Made by a program: the position numbers and the translations under genes. Below are positions 1 through 7,997 of a DNA stretch of 15,137 bases, piece after piece. Position 1 is the first letter of the stretch. The number at the start of each line of letters is the position of its first letter. The notes under the pieces were generated by a model that was given only the letters and a program-made list of their open reading frames with translations, searched no databases and was not told where the DNA came from. The DNA is from Promethearchaeota archaeon (GTDB lineage Archaea; Asgardarchaeota; Lokiarchaeia; Sigynarchaeales; SOKP01): positions 1 to 15,137 of the forward strand of contig WJKD01000701.1 of NCBI GenBank assembly GCA_014729315.1, written 5' to 3'.

Positions 1-1
1 A

Positions 2-1012
2 AATTTAACAGACCTCAGTCTACAAAATCAGATTAAAAATATTAATTTAAACGCACACAGGGGAGAATCGATCGGTATTGTTTACGAGAACGAACAAATC
101 GATAAAAAAAAGGAATTTTCAAAAATAATCGACTTATTTGAAACAATTAAAGGTGTTCAAACTAATTTTTCGGGAGAAATTAAAATATTCGGAAATTATG
201 TGCAATTAACTCCTCAAGAAATATTCGAGTCGATATTTATACTAACAGACGATATCGATCCCGAATTAGAAAAAATGTCAATAAAAAAAGCGATCGAACA
301 TGACATCGACATTCCCTCAGTGTGGAAAAAGGGATTAAAAGTTTTAGAAAAGACGATATCAGTGGCGGGGCTTAAACATTCAAATCGGGAGCAAGTAGAA
401 CTTGAAAAAAAGCTCGAATCGGTTAAAAAAAGTATAGGGAAAGTTTTAGAAGTAACAGGATTAAATAACTTAAAAAAAGAAAAGCTTCAAGAATTGCCAA
501 TCGTCGAACAAGTATTATTTAAAATCGCCAAAGTTTTACTTCAATCCCCTAGAATTATCATGATACAAATTAGAACTGAAAATCTGGATAAAATAAATTT
601 ACTCAAATTTAATAAATACTTAGATAAAATTAAGAGACAATTTCACGTAGTTTTTCTCTTATACGGACCTCGAGAAATCGTGTCAGATTGCGATAAAATT
701 ATGACCATTATCGAAAATCAGGCGAGCGTGGGGACGCTCGAGAGCTTCATTGCGAACATTCCATTTTCCGGAGAGATTATCACAATAGATTTGGAAGCTC
801 CCGGAAAAGACGATCTTGAGAATATGTTTAAAAACACCGCCGCAGTGTTTATCGAAGAAAGAGAAGGAGAACGATACAAATTATATCCCCTGGAGCAACC
901 CGAAACTGTTCTCCACCATTTAATTGAAACTGTTGGCGAATATATGAATAATTTTACGCGACATACAGCGTCGTTAGCAGATTATTTGGAATACATAAAA
1001 ATTAAAAGTTAA
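2..1012 (+). CDS. Degenerate ABC-type ATPase-like protein, 5' end cut by window
   Basis: The reading frame is open from nt 2, so the gene starts outside the window; the GTG at 200 is internal. The layout is that of an ABC nucleotide-binding domain: a beta-strand lead-in ending in GESIGIVYEN (nt 62-91), a helical middle, a signature-like stretch before FKIAKVLLQSP, a Walker-B-like strand IIMIQIRTENLD (nt 554-589) and an H-loop-like strand VVFLLYGPREI. Every catalytic element is replaced: no GxxGxGKS/T, no LSGGQ (LPIVEQ instead), QI instead of DE in Walker B, and Tyr-Gly where the H-loop His should be. The C-terminus (IEEREGERYKLYPLE, then TASLADYLEYIK) resembles the tail of archaeal ABC proteins. 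I infer a non-hydrolysing partner subunit or the second half of a two-domain ABC protein. The next gene is 30 nt downstream, probably the same operon. Confidence 0.7.
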   Translation, partial: NLTDLSLQNQIKNINLNAHRGESIGIVYENEQIDKKKEFSKIIDLFETIKGVQTNFSGEIKIFGNYVQLTPQEIFESIFILTDDIDPELEKMSIKKAIEHDIDIPSVWKKGLKVLEKTISVAGLKHSNREQVELEKKLESVKKSIGKVLEVTGLNNLKKEKLQELPIVEQVLFKIAKVLLQSPRIIMIQIRTENLDKINLLKFNKYLDKIKRQFHVVFLLYGPREIVSDCDKIMTIIENQASVGTLESFIANIPFSGEIITIDLEAPGKDDLENMFKNTAAVFIEEREGERYKLYPLEQPETVLHHLIETVGEYMNNFTRHTASLADYLEYIKIKS

Positions 1013-1042
1013 AATGATAAAAATATAGGGTAGGATGGTAAA

Positions 1043-1897
1043 ATGATAAATAGTATATATTTGTTAAAAACTAACGGAATTTTGCTATATTCAAACAATT
1101 ATACAGAGGTAAAGTATGATAACGATATTTTAATCGCTTTTTTTGCGTCAATAGAGAATTTCGGAAGAGAGGCACTTCAGAGTGCTGTGAGATTCATTGA
1201 TTTAGGTAGGGAAGAAAAGCTAATCCTTCTTCCGTTACCAGAAGATGAGCTTATCTTAGCCGCAATAGTGAACAATAGAGACGATAACGACCTTATTCTT
1301 ACCATTTTGGAAAATATTTCTCAAGAATTTATTACGCTGTACGCGCCTGATTATAATATGGAAAAAGTTGAGAAAAACGAGGTAGAACAAATTATCCAAG
1401 GCGCGATTCAAAAAAGAACCAGCCTTCCCATTTTTTATCGTATATTGATATCGTGGTTGGTGCTAGTTCCCATTGCAATATTAGTGACGTATCTTAACAT
1501 TATCCTCACGCTCGATTACTTTCAATCGTCGGCTTACTTGGAACAAACACTCTACACGCAAGAAGAAATATTTACCAATATTTTGCCCCAAGCAGCGGTG
1601 ATCTCGTCAGCTGAGATCATAATTGTCTTTGCTCTTCCTAATTTTATCTCGGGCTATATTGTACTTGGTAAAAAAATCGGAATCTTAAATTCGTTGTTGT
1701 ATCTCAGCGCGAATTTGTTTTTCTATTTCTACTATGTGGATCCGATATTTTTTTACATTATCGTCTCGTTTATTCCCCTAGTTTTAATAGTTTCTATAGG
1801 CGCTGAGGATATTGGATATAGGATTGGTAAAAGAAGGAAGATTATTAATAATCCCGAATTTGACTTTTCGAAACTGAAACAGAAGTTCAAAAGATAA
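1043..1897 (+). CDS. Longin-like domain protein with four C-terminal membrane helices
   Basis: The start is ATG at 1043, with a Shine-Dalgarno-like GGATGG ending five nt before it. Residues 1-110 have the alternating pattern of a longin/roadblock-type sensor: strand IYLLKTNGILLYSNNY, helix DNDILIAFFASIENFGREAL, then strands around KLILLPLPEDELILAAIV. This fold is strongly expanded in Asgard archaea next to small GTPases. Residues about 135-160, 178-206, 210-230 and 232-255 are four hydrophobic helices, and the basic C-terminus (GKRRK, KLKQKFKR) suggests a cytosolic tail. It lies 30 nt after the degenerate ABC-like gene, so the two may form a membrane complex, with this protein as anchor or permease-like part. 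The fold assignment rests on pattern only; the function is unknown. Confidence 0.65.
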   Translation: MINSIYLLKTNGILLYSNNYTEVKYDNDILIAFFASIENFGREALQSAVRFIDLGREEKLILLPLPEDELILAAIVNNRDDNDLILTILENISQEFITLYAPDYNMEKVEKNEVEQIIQGAIQKRTSLPIFYRILISWLVLVPIAILVTYLNIILTLDYFQSSAYLEQTLYTQEEIFTNILPQAAVISSAEIIIVFALPNFISGYIVLGKKIGILNSLLYLSANLFFYFYYVDPIFFYIIVSFIPLVLIVSIGAEDIGYRIGKRRKIINNPEFDFSKLKQKFKR

Positions 1898-2102
1898 ATC
1901 GCATGAATCTTAGATAAAATCCGAAAATTTTGAGAAAAGAAAAATTCTTCTAAAAGAGCCTTCTCTTCTTCCTAACTCAATTTTAAATACATTTTTGCAT
2001 GATTAGGAAAAACAAAGCTTGAACTCTTTTCGAAATTTAGGTATACCAAAAAAACCCCGTAAATCACTTCCGATTTATGATTTAAAAGGAGCCCTCATAA
2101 AT

Positions 2103-2151
2103 ATTATAAGAAAATTTTGTGTTTCCTATGAAAAAGATTATAAGAAAATTT
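2103..2151 (+). repeat. 15-bp direct repeat, two copies 34 nt apart
   Basis: ATTATAAGAAAATTT occurs exactly at 2103-2117 and 2137-2151. The start-to-start spacing is 34 nt, about three helical turns, so both copies would face roughly the same side of the DNA. They lie just upstream of the TATA-like box of the redox operon, so an activator or repressor site is plausible. In such AT-rich DNA a chance repeat cannot be excluded. Confidence 0.45.
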
Positions 2152-2181
2152 AAAATTTAGTTGTTAATTTTTCAAAATATC

Positions 2182-2189
2182 ATATATTT
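2182..2189 (+). promoter_or_regulatory. TATA-like box of the FAD oxidoreductase operon
   Basis: ATATATTT, flanked by CATATATTTTTCC, lies about 33 nt before the ATG at 2219. Archaeal transcription starts about 25 nt downstream of such a box, which would give a 5' leader of only a few nucleotides and fits the absence of a Shine-Dalgarno. Confidence 0.4.
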
Positions 2190-2225
2190 TTCCATAAAAG
2201 AAAATATCAAAAATAAATATGGTGC

Positions 2226-3716
2226 ATTAAAATTTCTTACAAATTACCAACAGAAAAAGATTTAGAAGCTATCCAAGGAATCGTAGGTAAAAGCTACGCA
2301 TCGAACAACAAAGCTATCACCGCTTCTTACCTCGCAAAGTCCGTAATGGGCTTGGAATCGCAGATTCCGGACATTGTGGTAAGACCAAAATACGTTGAAG
2401 AAATCCGTAAAATTCTTTTATACTGCTCAGATGAAAAGATCGCCGTAAGTCCAGTTTCAGCAGGATTATCAGGCGGTTTCGCGTGCCCCACTATTAAACC
2501 GGGAGGAGTCTTAATTGACTTAAGTAGAATGGACCGAATACTCGAAGTTGACGAAGAAAATCGATATGCTATCGTCGAACCAGGTGTAACTAATGGTCAA
2601 CTCTGGGCTTACATGCACAAAAACCACCCTGACTGGGCGCCTCCAATCGCAGACGGTGCTCCACCTGCAGCTACCGTTATGGGAGATGCAATCGATAGAG
2701 GATTCTCCTTATATACGAGTTCCGTTGGACCTCAAGGAGATAACTTCATGTGCGCTGAAATTGTATTTCCAAATGGTGACGTTGTACGAACCGGATCTTG
2801 GGCACTTCCTTTTGCTAAGCCTTTCTATAAGTACGGCTTAGGACCTGACATGTGGTCGTTCTTAATGGGAAGCCAAGGAGCCTTAGGCGTCGTCACAAAA
2901 GCGGCCGTGAAGATTTATCCTCATCCTGAGTTTAAAACTGTAGTCGCGTGGGGAATGTCTAATCCATACGACATGCAAGATTTAACTCTTGAAGTCGCCA
3001 AACAAGAATTTGGAATAAGTCATAACACGGTTATGGTTCAAGGCGGTAATTACCCCTTAGTCATGACAAGATGGCCGAAGGATAAGATTCCACACGAATA
3101 TGAATTCTACGAGAAGATAGGCGTTTCGAAATGGTGGATGAATTGGGAATGCTGGGCTCAAACACAAGAGGAACTTGATTATGTCGTTAATCGCATTAAT
3201 AAGATGGCTGAGGATTATAAAAAGAACAGAGCTAAAGACGGTGCTTCCATGAAACCATGGGAACTTCATCCCAAACAAATTGCAAGCAGAATGAAGAAAC
3301 CAAATAAGATTGCTATTCCTTATTCCTTCTGGGAAGCTGGATTCTTATTCATTACATGGTATACCCCATGGAACGAATGCGCAGAATTCGCCGAAATGTA
3401 TAACGAGCGTATGGAACATTATGGATTCCCTCCTGTGATGTGGATCGCTTCTATTGAGAGATGTCGGCAAGCAATATGCATGCCCATCGTATGCTTTGAC
3501 AGCACTAAACAAGAAGACTTCGAAAAGGTTCAAGAGCTTAACAGAGACACCACCGAGTATGGCCTCAAGCGAGGATGGCTTAATTATCGTCCAGATCCTT
3601 ACATTCACATTAACGCGTACTATCAAGCGGGAATGTACTGGAAATATTTAAGAGCGTTCAAGAAGCTTGTTGACCCAAATATGATAATGCATCCCGGAAG
3701 ACTCGCTCTTCCGTGA
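2226..3716 (+). CDS. FAD-linked oxidoreductase, VAO/PCMH (GlcD-like) family
   Basis: Predicted FAD subunit of a cytosolic dehydrogenase; 2-hydroxyacids such as lactate or glycolate are likely but unproven substrates. Numbering from the ATG at 2346, the FAD-binding PCMH domain shows PDIVVRPKYVEEI (8-20), the glycine-rich SAGLSGGF (38-45), GGVLIDLSRMDRI (53-65), EPGVTNGQL (78-86) and the family hallmark MGSQGALGVVTKAAVKIYP (174-192). The C-terminus has the usual FAD-oxidase-type ending, YLRAFKKLVDPNMIMHPGRL. The frame continues upstream of 2346 as apparent coding sequence (LPTEKDLEAIQGIVGKSY) to a TAA just before 2220, with no ATG, GTG or TTG; the only near-start is ATT at 2226. An ATG at 2219 is out of frame and stops after three codons. 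The start given is therefore uncertain. The Fe-S partner gene follows after 21 nt. Confidence 0.85.
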   Translation: MKISYKLPTEKDLEAIQGIVGKSYASNNKAITASYLAKSVMGLESQIPDIVVRPKYVEEIRKILLYCSDEKIAVSPVSAGLSGGFACPTIKPGGVLIDLSRMDRILEVDEENRYAIVEPGVTNGQLWAYMHKNHPDWAPPIADGAPPAATVMGDAIDRGFSLYTSSVGPQGDNFMCAEIVFPNGDVVRTGSWALPFAKPFYKYGLGPDMWSFLMGSQGALGVVTKAAVKIYPHPEFKTVVAWGMSNPYDMQDLTLEVAKQEFGISHNTVMVQGGNYPLVMTRWPKDKIPHEYEFYEKIGVSKWWMNWECWAQTQEELDYVVNRINKMAEDYKKNRAKDGASMKPWELHPKQIASRMKKPNKIAIPYSFWEAGFLFITWYTPWNECAEFAEMYNERMEHYGFPPVMWIASIERCRQAICMPIVCFDSTKQEDFEKVQELNRDTTEYGLKRGWLNYRPDPYIHINAYYQAGMYWKYLRAFKKLVDPNMIMHPGRLALP

Positions 3717-3737
3717 ATCAACGAGGTGTAAAGAAAA

Positions 3738-5138
3738 ATGTCTAAAACTGGAATGGAAAGGCTTGAAGAACTTAAAAACGATATATTTAGATGTATCCAC
3801 TGTAAAGCGTGTCGATTTGCCTATTCTGGAGAACCTGATAAAGAAGGAATTGGAGAACATTCGGGCAAACAAAAAACTGTGTTATACGAAGGGATGGTAG
3901 ACGCTTGTCCCGCTGGTATTGAATACGGCTGGGAAGCCTTCTGGAACGCTGGAAAGATCTGGATTGCCCGCTCAATTTTGACTGGTGATCTTGAATTTAC
4001 CGAGGAAGTTCGAGATGTTATCATGCCTTGTATTACGTGCGGTATGTGTTCCGCTCAATGCGAGAACAAAGTACCGACTGTTGACATTATCGAATCACTT
4101 CGCGCTGCGTGCGTTGAAGCTGGTGTTCCGATGATTGAAAAACATCAATTAGTCGACAGATTAGTCAAGGAACTGAATAATCCATATGGTGGAAAAGCGG
4201 CAGAACGATTTAAATGGGCGAAAGATGCCGGCTTAGAAAAATTCATTAACAATAAAGGCGCCAAAATAGCCTATTATGTCGGTTGCACTGCTAGTTATCG
4301 TCAGATTGAGGTAGCAACCGCTACTGCAAGATTATTTGCTGATTTAGGAATGGATTTCACATTAATTGAGGACGAAGTATGCTGCGGAAGTCCATTTTTT
4401 AGAGTAGGTGCCGTAGACACCGCTCAAGAATTAATGAGAAAAAATCTTGAGGCGTTTAAGGATGTCGAAATTGTGTATTTTTCTTGTGCAGGATGCTACA
4501 GAACGCTCACTATTGATTATCCCAAATGGTTGAGCGAAGACGAGGAGCTTCCGTTTAAAACGAAGCATGCATTCGAGCTTATTGCAGAATTGATCAAAAA
4601 GAATAAGATCAAATTCAAACCGAATAAAGAACTCAAAGGTAAAAAGGTCACCTATCACGATCCTTGTCACACAGGGAGACACTTTGCCATTGACTTCGAA
4701 CAAAGAAGCATCGAGGAGTCCGAAAATCTCATGTACGATATGAGAAAAATCGGAGCTGGCATTGATGCGTGGTTTGAGAAGCCTCGAACCATCTTGAACA
4801 AACTTGCAGAAGATGTTGGAATTGAATTCAACGAGATGTATCGAATCAAGTTAAACTCGATGTGTTGCGGAGCTGGAGGCGGTGTGAGAGCGGGATATCC
4901 CGATTTCTCTTTGCGTACCGCAAGTCTGCGATGTGACGAAGCAAATGCCGTAGATGCTGATTTCTTACTGACAGAATGTCCCTTCTGCTGGAGAAACCTT
5001 TACGATGCTAACGAACTCTACGAACACGGCATGACGGTAATGGGTATTCTTCAGATGATCAACGAGTACGATCTTCTTGACTTACAAGAAAAACCAACTG
5101 AAGAGGACTTCTTAAGTACTGAAGAGGCGTTAATCTAA
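3738..5138 (+). CDS. Iron-sulphur oxidoreductase with two CCG domains (HdrD/GlcF-like)
   Basis: The start is ATG at 3738, with GAGGTG at 3723-3728 as Shine-Dalgarno. The 466-residue protein has two N-terminal [4Fe-4S] motifs: C19-x2-C22-x2-C25 with the fourth ligand probably C57 in DACPAG, and the classical C98-x2-C101-x2-C104-x3-C108P-type motif CITCGMCSAQCENKVP. Two CCG domains follow: C183, C215-C216-G, C250/C253 and C310, C376-C377-G, C414/C417. This set is known from HdrD, GlcF and LldE-type proteins, where the CCG cysteines hold a special Fe-S cluster. It most likely takes electrons from the FAD subunit encoded 21 nt upstream and passes them to a quinone, ferredoxin/ETF or thiol/disulphide system. 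The 31-residue gap before C57 in the first cluster is longer than usual. No membrane helix is seen. Confidence 0.9.
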   Translation: MSKTGMERLEELKNDIFRCIHCKACRFAYSGEPDKEGIGEHSGKQKTVLYEGMVDACPAGIEYGWEAFWNAGKIWIARSILTGDLEFTEEVRDVIMPCITCGMCSAQCENKVPTVDIIESLRAACVEAGVPMIEKHQLVDRLVKELNNPYGGKAAERFKWAKDAGLEKFINNKGAKIAYYVGCTASYRQIEVATATARLFADLGMDFTLIEDEVCCGSPFFRVGAVDTAQELMRKNLEAFKDVEIVYFSCAGCYRTLTIDYPKWLSEDEELPFKTKHAFELIAELIKKNKIKFKPNKELKGKKVTYHDPCHTGRHFAIDFEQRSIEESENLMYDMRKIGAGIDAWFEKPRTILNKLAEDVGIEFNEMYRIKLNSMCCGAGGGVRAGYPDFSLRTASLRCDEANAVDADFLLTECPFCWRNLYDANELYEHGMTVMGILQMINEYDLLDLQEKPTEEDFLSTEEALI

Positions 5139-5188
5139 ATTTTAATTTTTTAAAAACTTTTTATTTTTTATTCCCTCTTTTTTCTCAT
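5139..5188 (+). terminator. T-rich archaeal terminator after redox operon
   Basis: Directly after the TAA stop the plus strand carries several T-runs in a row (TTTTAATTTTTT, CTTTTTATTTTTT, CTCTTTTTTCTC). Archaeal RNA polymerase stops at such U-rich stretches without needing a hairpin. Confidence 0.55.
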
Positions 5189-5329
5189 TAAAATTATATG
5201 TGTTTATTATCTCTCCAACGGAATAAACTTATCTTCCTCCCAAACTTAATTAGAGAAATCATGCTAAACTTTCCAAATGTTATCTTTATCGCAAAAATTT
5301 TAAGTAATTGAGGTTCTATTAATAGATAC

Positions 5330-5803
5330 ATGGTCAAATTTGTTAAATACGTGAACAAAGAATTTGCTTTTGAGATCAGTTATCCGGACTATTGGGAAGT
5401 CAACGAGAGCGACCCGTTTACGGCTGTAGTTTTCTGGGCACCTTTAGAAACGATGAAAGACAAGTACAAAGAGTCGTTAAAAATCGTGTGTTTTCAAAAT
5501 TCGGAAGATAAACCATCAGATTATTTAGTAACTTTTTCTTCAAAAATGGTGGAAGAGGCGTTAAGTGACGAGGACTCAACCCAGATTATCGAACCTCTTT
5601 CTGATGCCCTATTATCTGGTTTTCCTGCAAAACAATTTTCATACATGCGACAGGTCAATAAGTTAAATATATACACATATCGCATTTGGACGATCTACAA
5701 TAACTCAGATTATCATATTCTCTGGTTCTCAGAAATGAGAGATAAAGACAGGTATAAACCTTATTTTAACAAGATGATTAGATCTTTTAAAATTTCTTTT
5801 TAA
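5330..5803 (+). CDS. PsbP/DcrB-like (Mog1-fold) small protein
   Basis: A protein of 157 residues. Its N-terminus, YVNKEFAFEISYPDYWEV (residues 7-24), is the typical entry of the PsbP/DcrB/Mog1 fold (surface-exposed Y/F, then F-x-I-x-YP-x-W). It is followed by VVFWAPLE and LKIVCF, matching the next strands of that fold; WTIYNNSDYHILWFSE near residues 115-130 and the final FNKMIRSFKI fit the last strand and helix. In this family such proteins are usually lipoproteins or lumenal accessory factors. Here no signal peptide or lipobox is seen, so a cytosolic location is likely unless the start is elsewhere. A GAGGT at 5310-5314 lies 15 nt before the ATG, somewhat far. The gene stands alone after the redox operon; a link to it is not shown. 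Function unknown. Confidence 0.65.
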   Translation: MVKFVKYVNKEFAFEISYPDYWEVNESDPFTAVVFWAPLETMKDKYKESLKIVCFQNSEDKPSDYLVTFSSKMVEEALSDEDSTQIIEPLSDALLSGFPAKQFSYMRQVNKLNIYTYRIWTIYNNSDYHILWFSEMRDKDRYKPYFNKMIRSFKISF

Positions 5804-5850
5804 AGTAAGGGTCGTCTATGAGTATGAGTTCACTGCGGCTTATTATTTCG

Positions 5851-5880
5851 CTTATAATCTGATCTTTTTTTAAGATTATT
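5851..5880 (+). terminator. Possible terminator: hairpin with T-run
   Basis: TAATCT and AGATTA flank a seven-T run in the sequence after the PsbP-like gene, before the convergent membrane-protein gene. The stem is short, so this is a weak call based on the T-run and position. Confidence 0.3.
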
Positions 5881-6012
5881 CTTTCAACTTGTCTCAAAGA
5901 GAATGAATTAGGTGTTCAAAAGAGGAGCCCCACGATGTATATCGAAAAAGTATAAAAAAAATGAAAGACGGAAAAAAAATAAAATGAGAGAATGGATGTT
6001 AAAATTTTTTAG

Positions 6013-6753
6013 TTATCTTCTTATCAATATTTCAGCTAGTCTAGTGGGTAAGAAAAACGCAAAATAATAACCGATTCCGCTTGCAATTAAAATCAATCTC
6101 ACGATAATTCTGAAGATTCCGTAAGGTCCAACAAACAAGGTGTCCAAGATGGAAGCTCCAACAAAAGAGAGAATTGCGAATAATAGAAATCGTCCCTTCC
6201 ATTGAACAATCGGGTCTGTCGATTTCATTGATTTAGACGAAAAAATTAATCCGGTAACTATAGCGGTGGCCAGAGAAAATAGAGCAAATAGCAAAGGGAT
6301 AGTTGTCCTACTATAATCAAACGTTCCTTTTCGGGCTCCAATCAAAGTAGTATCAATACTAAGGGCAATCAAGACATAGAAAAGAAACGAGAGACAGACG
6401 AGAAGATAAAGAATCGTAATATGGTATTTATACTTACTGTAGACAATGTGGCTAAACGAATATATCCAGCATATGATTGCTAAAGGAGTGAATGCGTTTA
6501 AGAGGAGCAGATACAAATAATCTTCAAAGGCGTATCCAAACAGGAGGATCGTAAGAAATGAGAAAGCGTTACTCCACCACGAGGAGCTGAGAAAAATCCA
6601 AGTTAATCCCACCGTTAAAATTTCGTGGTTTTTTAACGAAAAATATTTGGAAATCATTTTTATTCCCATTAAAATTGAAATGATCACAAACGCTAAAGTA
6701 AAAACGCTCCGTAAAATTTCTAATTGGGTTAAATCTTCAATTCCAACTTTCAT
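6013..6753 (-). CDS. Seven-helix membrane protein, divergent member of the local 7TM family
   Basis: About 246 residues, almost entirely hydrophobic, with seven predicted helices (numbered from the GTG below: about 18-38, 47-75, 81-106, 113-136, 153-175, 189-212, 217-240). An ATG at 6753 is chosen; a GTG at 6762 would add three residues and is equally open. It shares loop and helix-end patterns with the two plus-strand 7TM proteins: the loop FSHIVYSKYKYH against FTNLTFHKNKGYKYK, FSSKSMKSTDPIVQWKGRFLL against FSSLKAYQSL...WVRYRYRLL, and the final YYFAFFLPTRL against FMLAWIIPSWL. I therefore infer one distant family. It lacks the acidic C-terminal tail of the other two, and no small partner gene follows it. 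Function unknown; a sensor or receptor role is a guess. Confidence 0.7.
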   Translation of the reverse strand: MKVGIEDLTQLEILRSVFTLAFVIISILMGIKMISKYFSLKNHEILTVGLTWIFLSSSWWSNAFSFLTILLFGYAFEDYLYLLLLNAFTPLAIICWIYSFSHIVYSKYKYHITILYLLVCLSFLFYVLIALSIDTTLIGARKGTFDYSRTTIPLLFALFSLATAIVTGLIFSSKSMKSTDPIVQWKGRFLLFAILSFVGASILDTLFVGPYGIFRIIVRLILIASGIGYYFAFFLPTRLAEILIRR

Positions 6754-6762
6754 ATTTATCAC

Positions 6763-7186
6763 ACTATCATTTTGGCTAAATTTGATTTAATATCTTGTAT
6801 ATATATAATAAATTGGTTCAGAGTTTCATTTAATCCTTTAATTTGATATTAATAGTAAAAATATTAGCAATTTAAAATAGTATTAAATCGTATTATTTTA
6901 AAAGCTTTTTTTTGAGATTAACGCGCATTAAATTTTCCATTACTTTTAGAAAAAAGTAAAGATCGAATTTTAAATGTTGTAGGAAACCTATTCTTGATCA
7001 ATTTGCCAGATCAATTTCCAGATGAGATATAAAATGGTATTTTTCTTGATTGTGATTTAATTTTTATTTCTTCCTGAAATACTACTCTTGTGAGTTAAGT
7101 TAGGGACGAATTTGCGAATATGTATTCTAATCTATAAATCAAAACAAAATAATTAATAAAAATCAAAATATTTATTAACATAATTA
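6763..7186 (+). other. Divergent AT-rich intergenic region between two 7TM genes
   Basis: No gene larger than a dozen codons is seen. The region must contain the promoters of the minus-strand 7TM gene and the plus-strand 7TM gene. It has many AT runs that could serve as TATA boxes, none clearly better than the rest, and a 12/13-bp tandem repeat listed separately. Confidence 0.5.
6996..7020 (+). repeat. Tandem direct repeat GATCAATTT(G)CCA
   Basis: GATCAATTTGCCA (6996-7008) is followed directly by GATCAATTTCCA (7009-7020) and a further GAT. The units differ by one inserted G. The position between divergently transcribed 7TM genes suits a regulator site, but no family of binding protein is indicated. 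Confidence 0.45.
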
Positions 7187-7981
7187 ATGCATTTAGTCAC
7201 CTTAGGGACATCCTTTCAAGCCTTATATCTCGTTTTTCTATTATTTTTCGTAGTTTTCGTAATCAATTTATTTGTTTTAAGCGCATTCTTTCTCGTTAGA
7301 GCAATTCAATTAAAAATGAAGAATATCGCAATTTTTGGAATTGCGGTATTATCAATTGGTATCGGATTTATTGGAAATATGTTGTTTGGTTTAGGGGGGA
7401 TTTTTGAGGAGATATGCGTTTCGATCGGATTTACATTAATTGTAGTATTTACAAATCTCACATTCCATAAAAATAAAGGCTACAAATACAAACTTATCCC
7501 TATTATTGTGATTATTTTTGCAATTATTAATTTAATTCTTAGGCTTCTTAATGTACAATATCATACTTCTTCAATTTATTACATTGCTCAATCATTTGAC
7601 ATAATTTATACTTTTTTCGTTTTCTTCTGGCTTGGATTCAGTTCTCTGAAGGCTTATCAATCGTTAGAAAAAGTGAGCATCCCGCCATGGGTAAGATACA
7701 GGTACAGATTATTATCGATAGCAGGATTTACTTTAGGACTTCAAGCCATCCCCGAAATATTCGCACCTCCCGGATCTCATTACGGAGATCCTAACGCGAT
7801 AGTTGTTTTAGCATTTGGTTTAACCGCATTAATTGTGTTAATATCTTCAATCTTTTTCATGCTTGCTTGGATAATTCCAAGCTGGCTTAAAACTTATTTG
7901 AATAAAGATTATAAAAGGATAGAAGATCCTGAATTAAATGAGAAAGAAATATTAAATTTAGTAAGGAACGATTTATCATAA
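7187..7981 (+). CDS. Seven-helix membrane protein, copy A of tandem cassette
   Basis: 264 residues with seven hydrophobic helices at about 11-38, 46-66, 72-92, 103-121, 133-154, 171-193 and 204-231. A charged C-terminal tail with EDPELNEKEILNLVRNDL (246-263) is probably cytosolic. No lysine sits in the last helix, so it is not a retinal protein. It is closely similar over its whole length to the protein at 8447-9226, including GLGGIFEEI, FHKNKGYKYKL, WVRYRYRLLSIAGF and GLQAIPEIF. The ATG at 7187 gives seven more N-terminal residues than copy B. There is no Shine-Dalgarno; AT-rich TATA-like sequence lies 15-25 nt upstream. A small soluble-protein gene follows at once and is also duplicated, so receptor plus partner is a reasonable guess. 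No known family could be named. Confidence 0.75.
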   Translation: MHLVTLGTSFQALYLVFLLFFVVFVINLFVLSAFFLVRAIQLKMKNIAIFGIAVLSIGIGFIGNMLFGLGGIFEEICVSIGFTLIVVFTNLTFHKNKGYKYKLIPIIVIIFAIINLILRLLNVQYHTSSIYYIAQSFDIIYTFFVFFWLGFSSLKAYQSLEKVSIPPWVRYRYRLLSIAGFTLGLQAIPEIFAPPGSHYGDPNAIVVLAFGLTALIVLISSIFFMLAWIIPSWLKTYLNKDYKRIEDPELNEKEILNLVRNDLS

Positions 7982-7997
7982 ATAAGAGTGATATGCG

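Larger units (their letters stand above)
1898..2218 (+). other. AT-rich intergenic region with hairpin and direct repeats
   Basis: No convincing gene is present. It holds a pyrimidine-rich tract near 1959-1976 that could end the upstream operon, a 7-bp inverted repeat TAAATCA/TGATTTA (2060-2066 and 2078-2084, 11-nt loop), a 15-bp direct repeat listed separately, and a TATA-like box near 2182 for the redox operon. Confidence 0.5.

Noticed and set aside
5818..5862. 14-codon frame MSMSSLRL... after the PsbP-like gene
   Set aside because: No Shine-Dalgarno or TATA box and no relative to compare; expected by chance.
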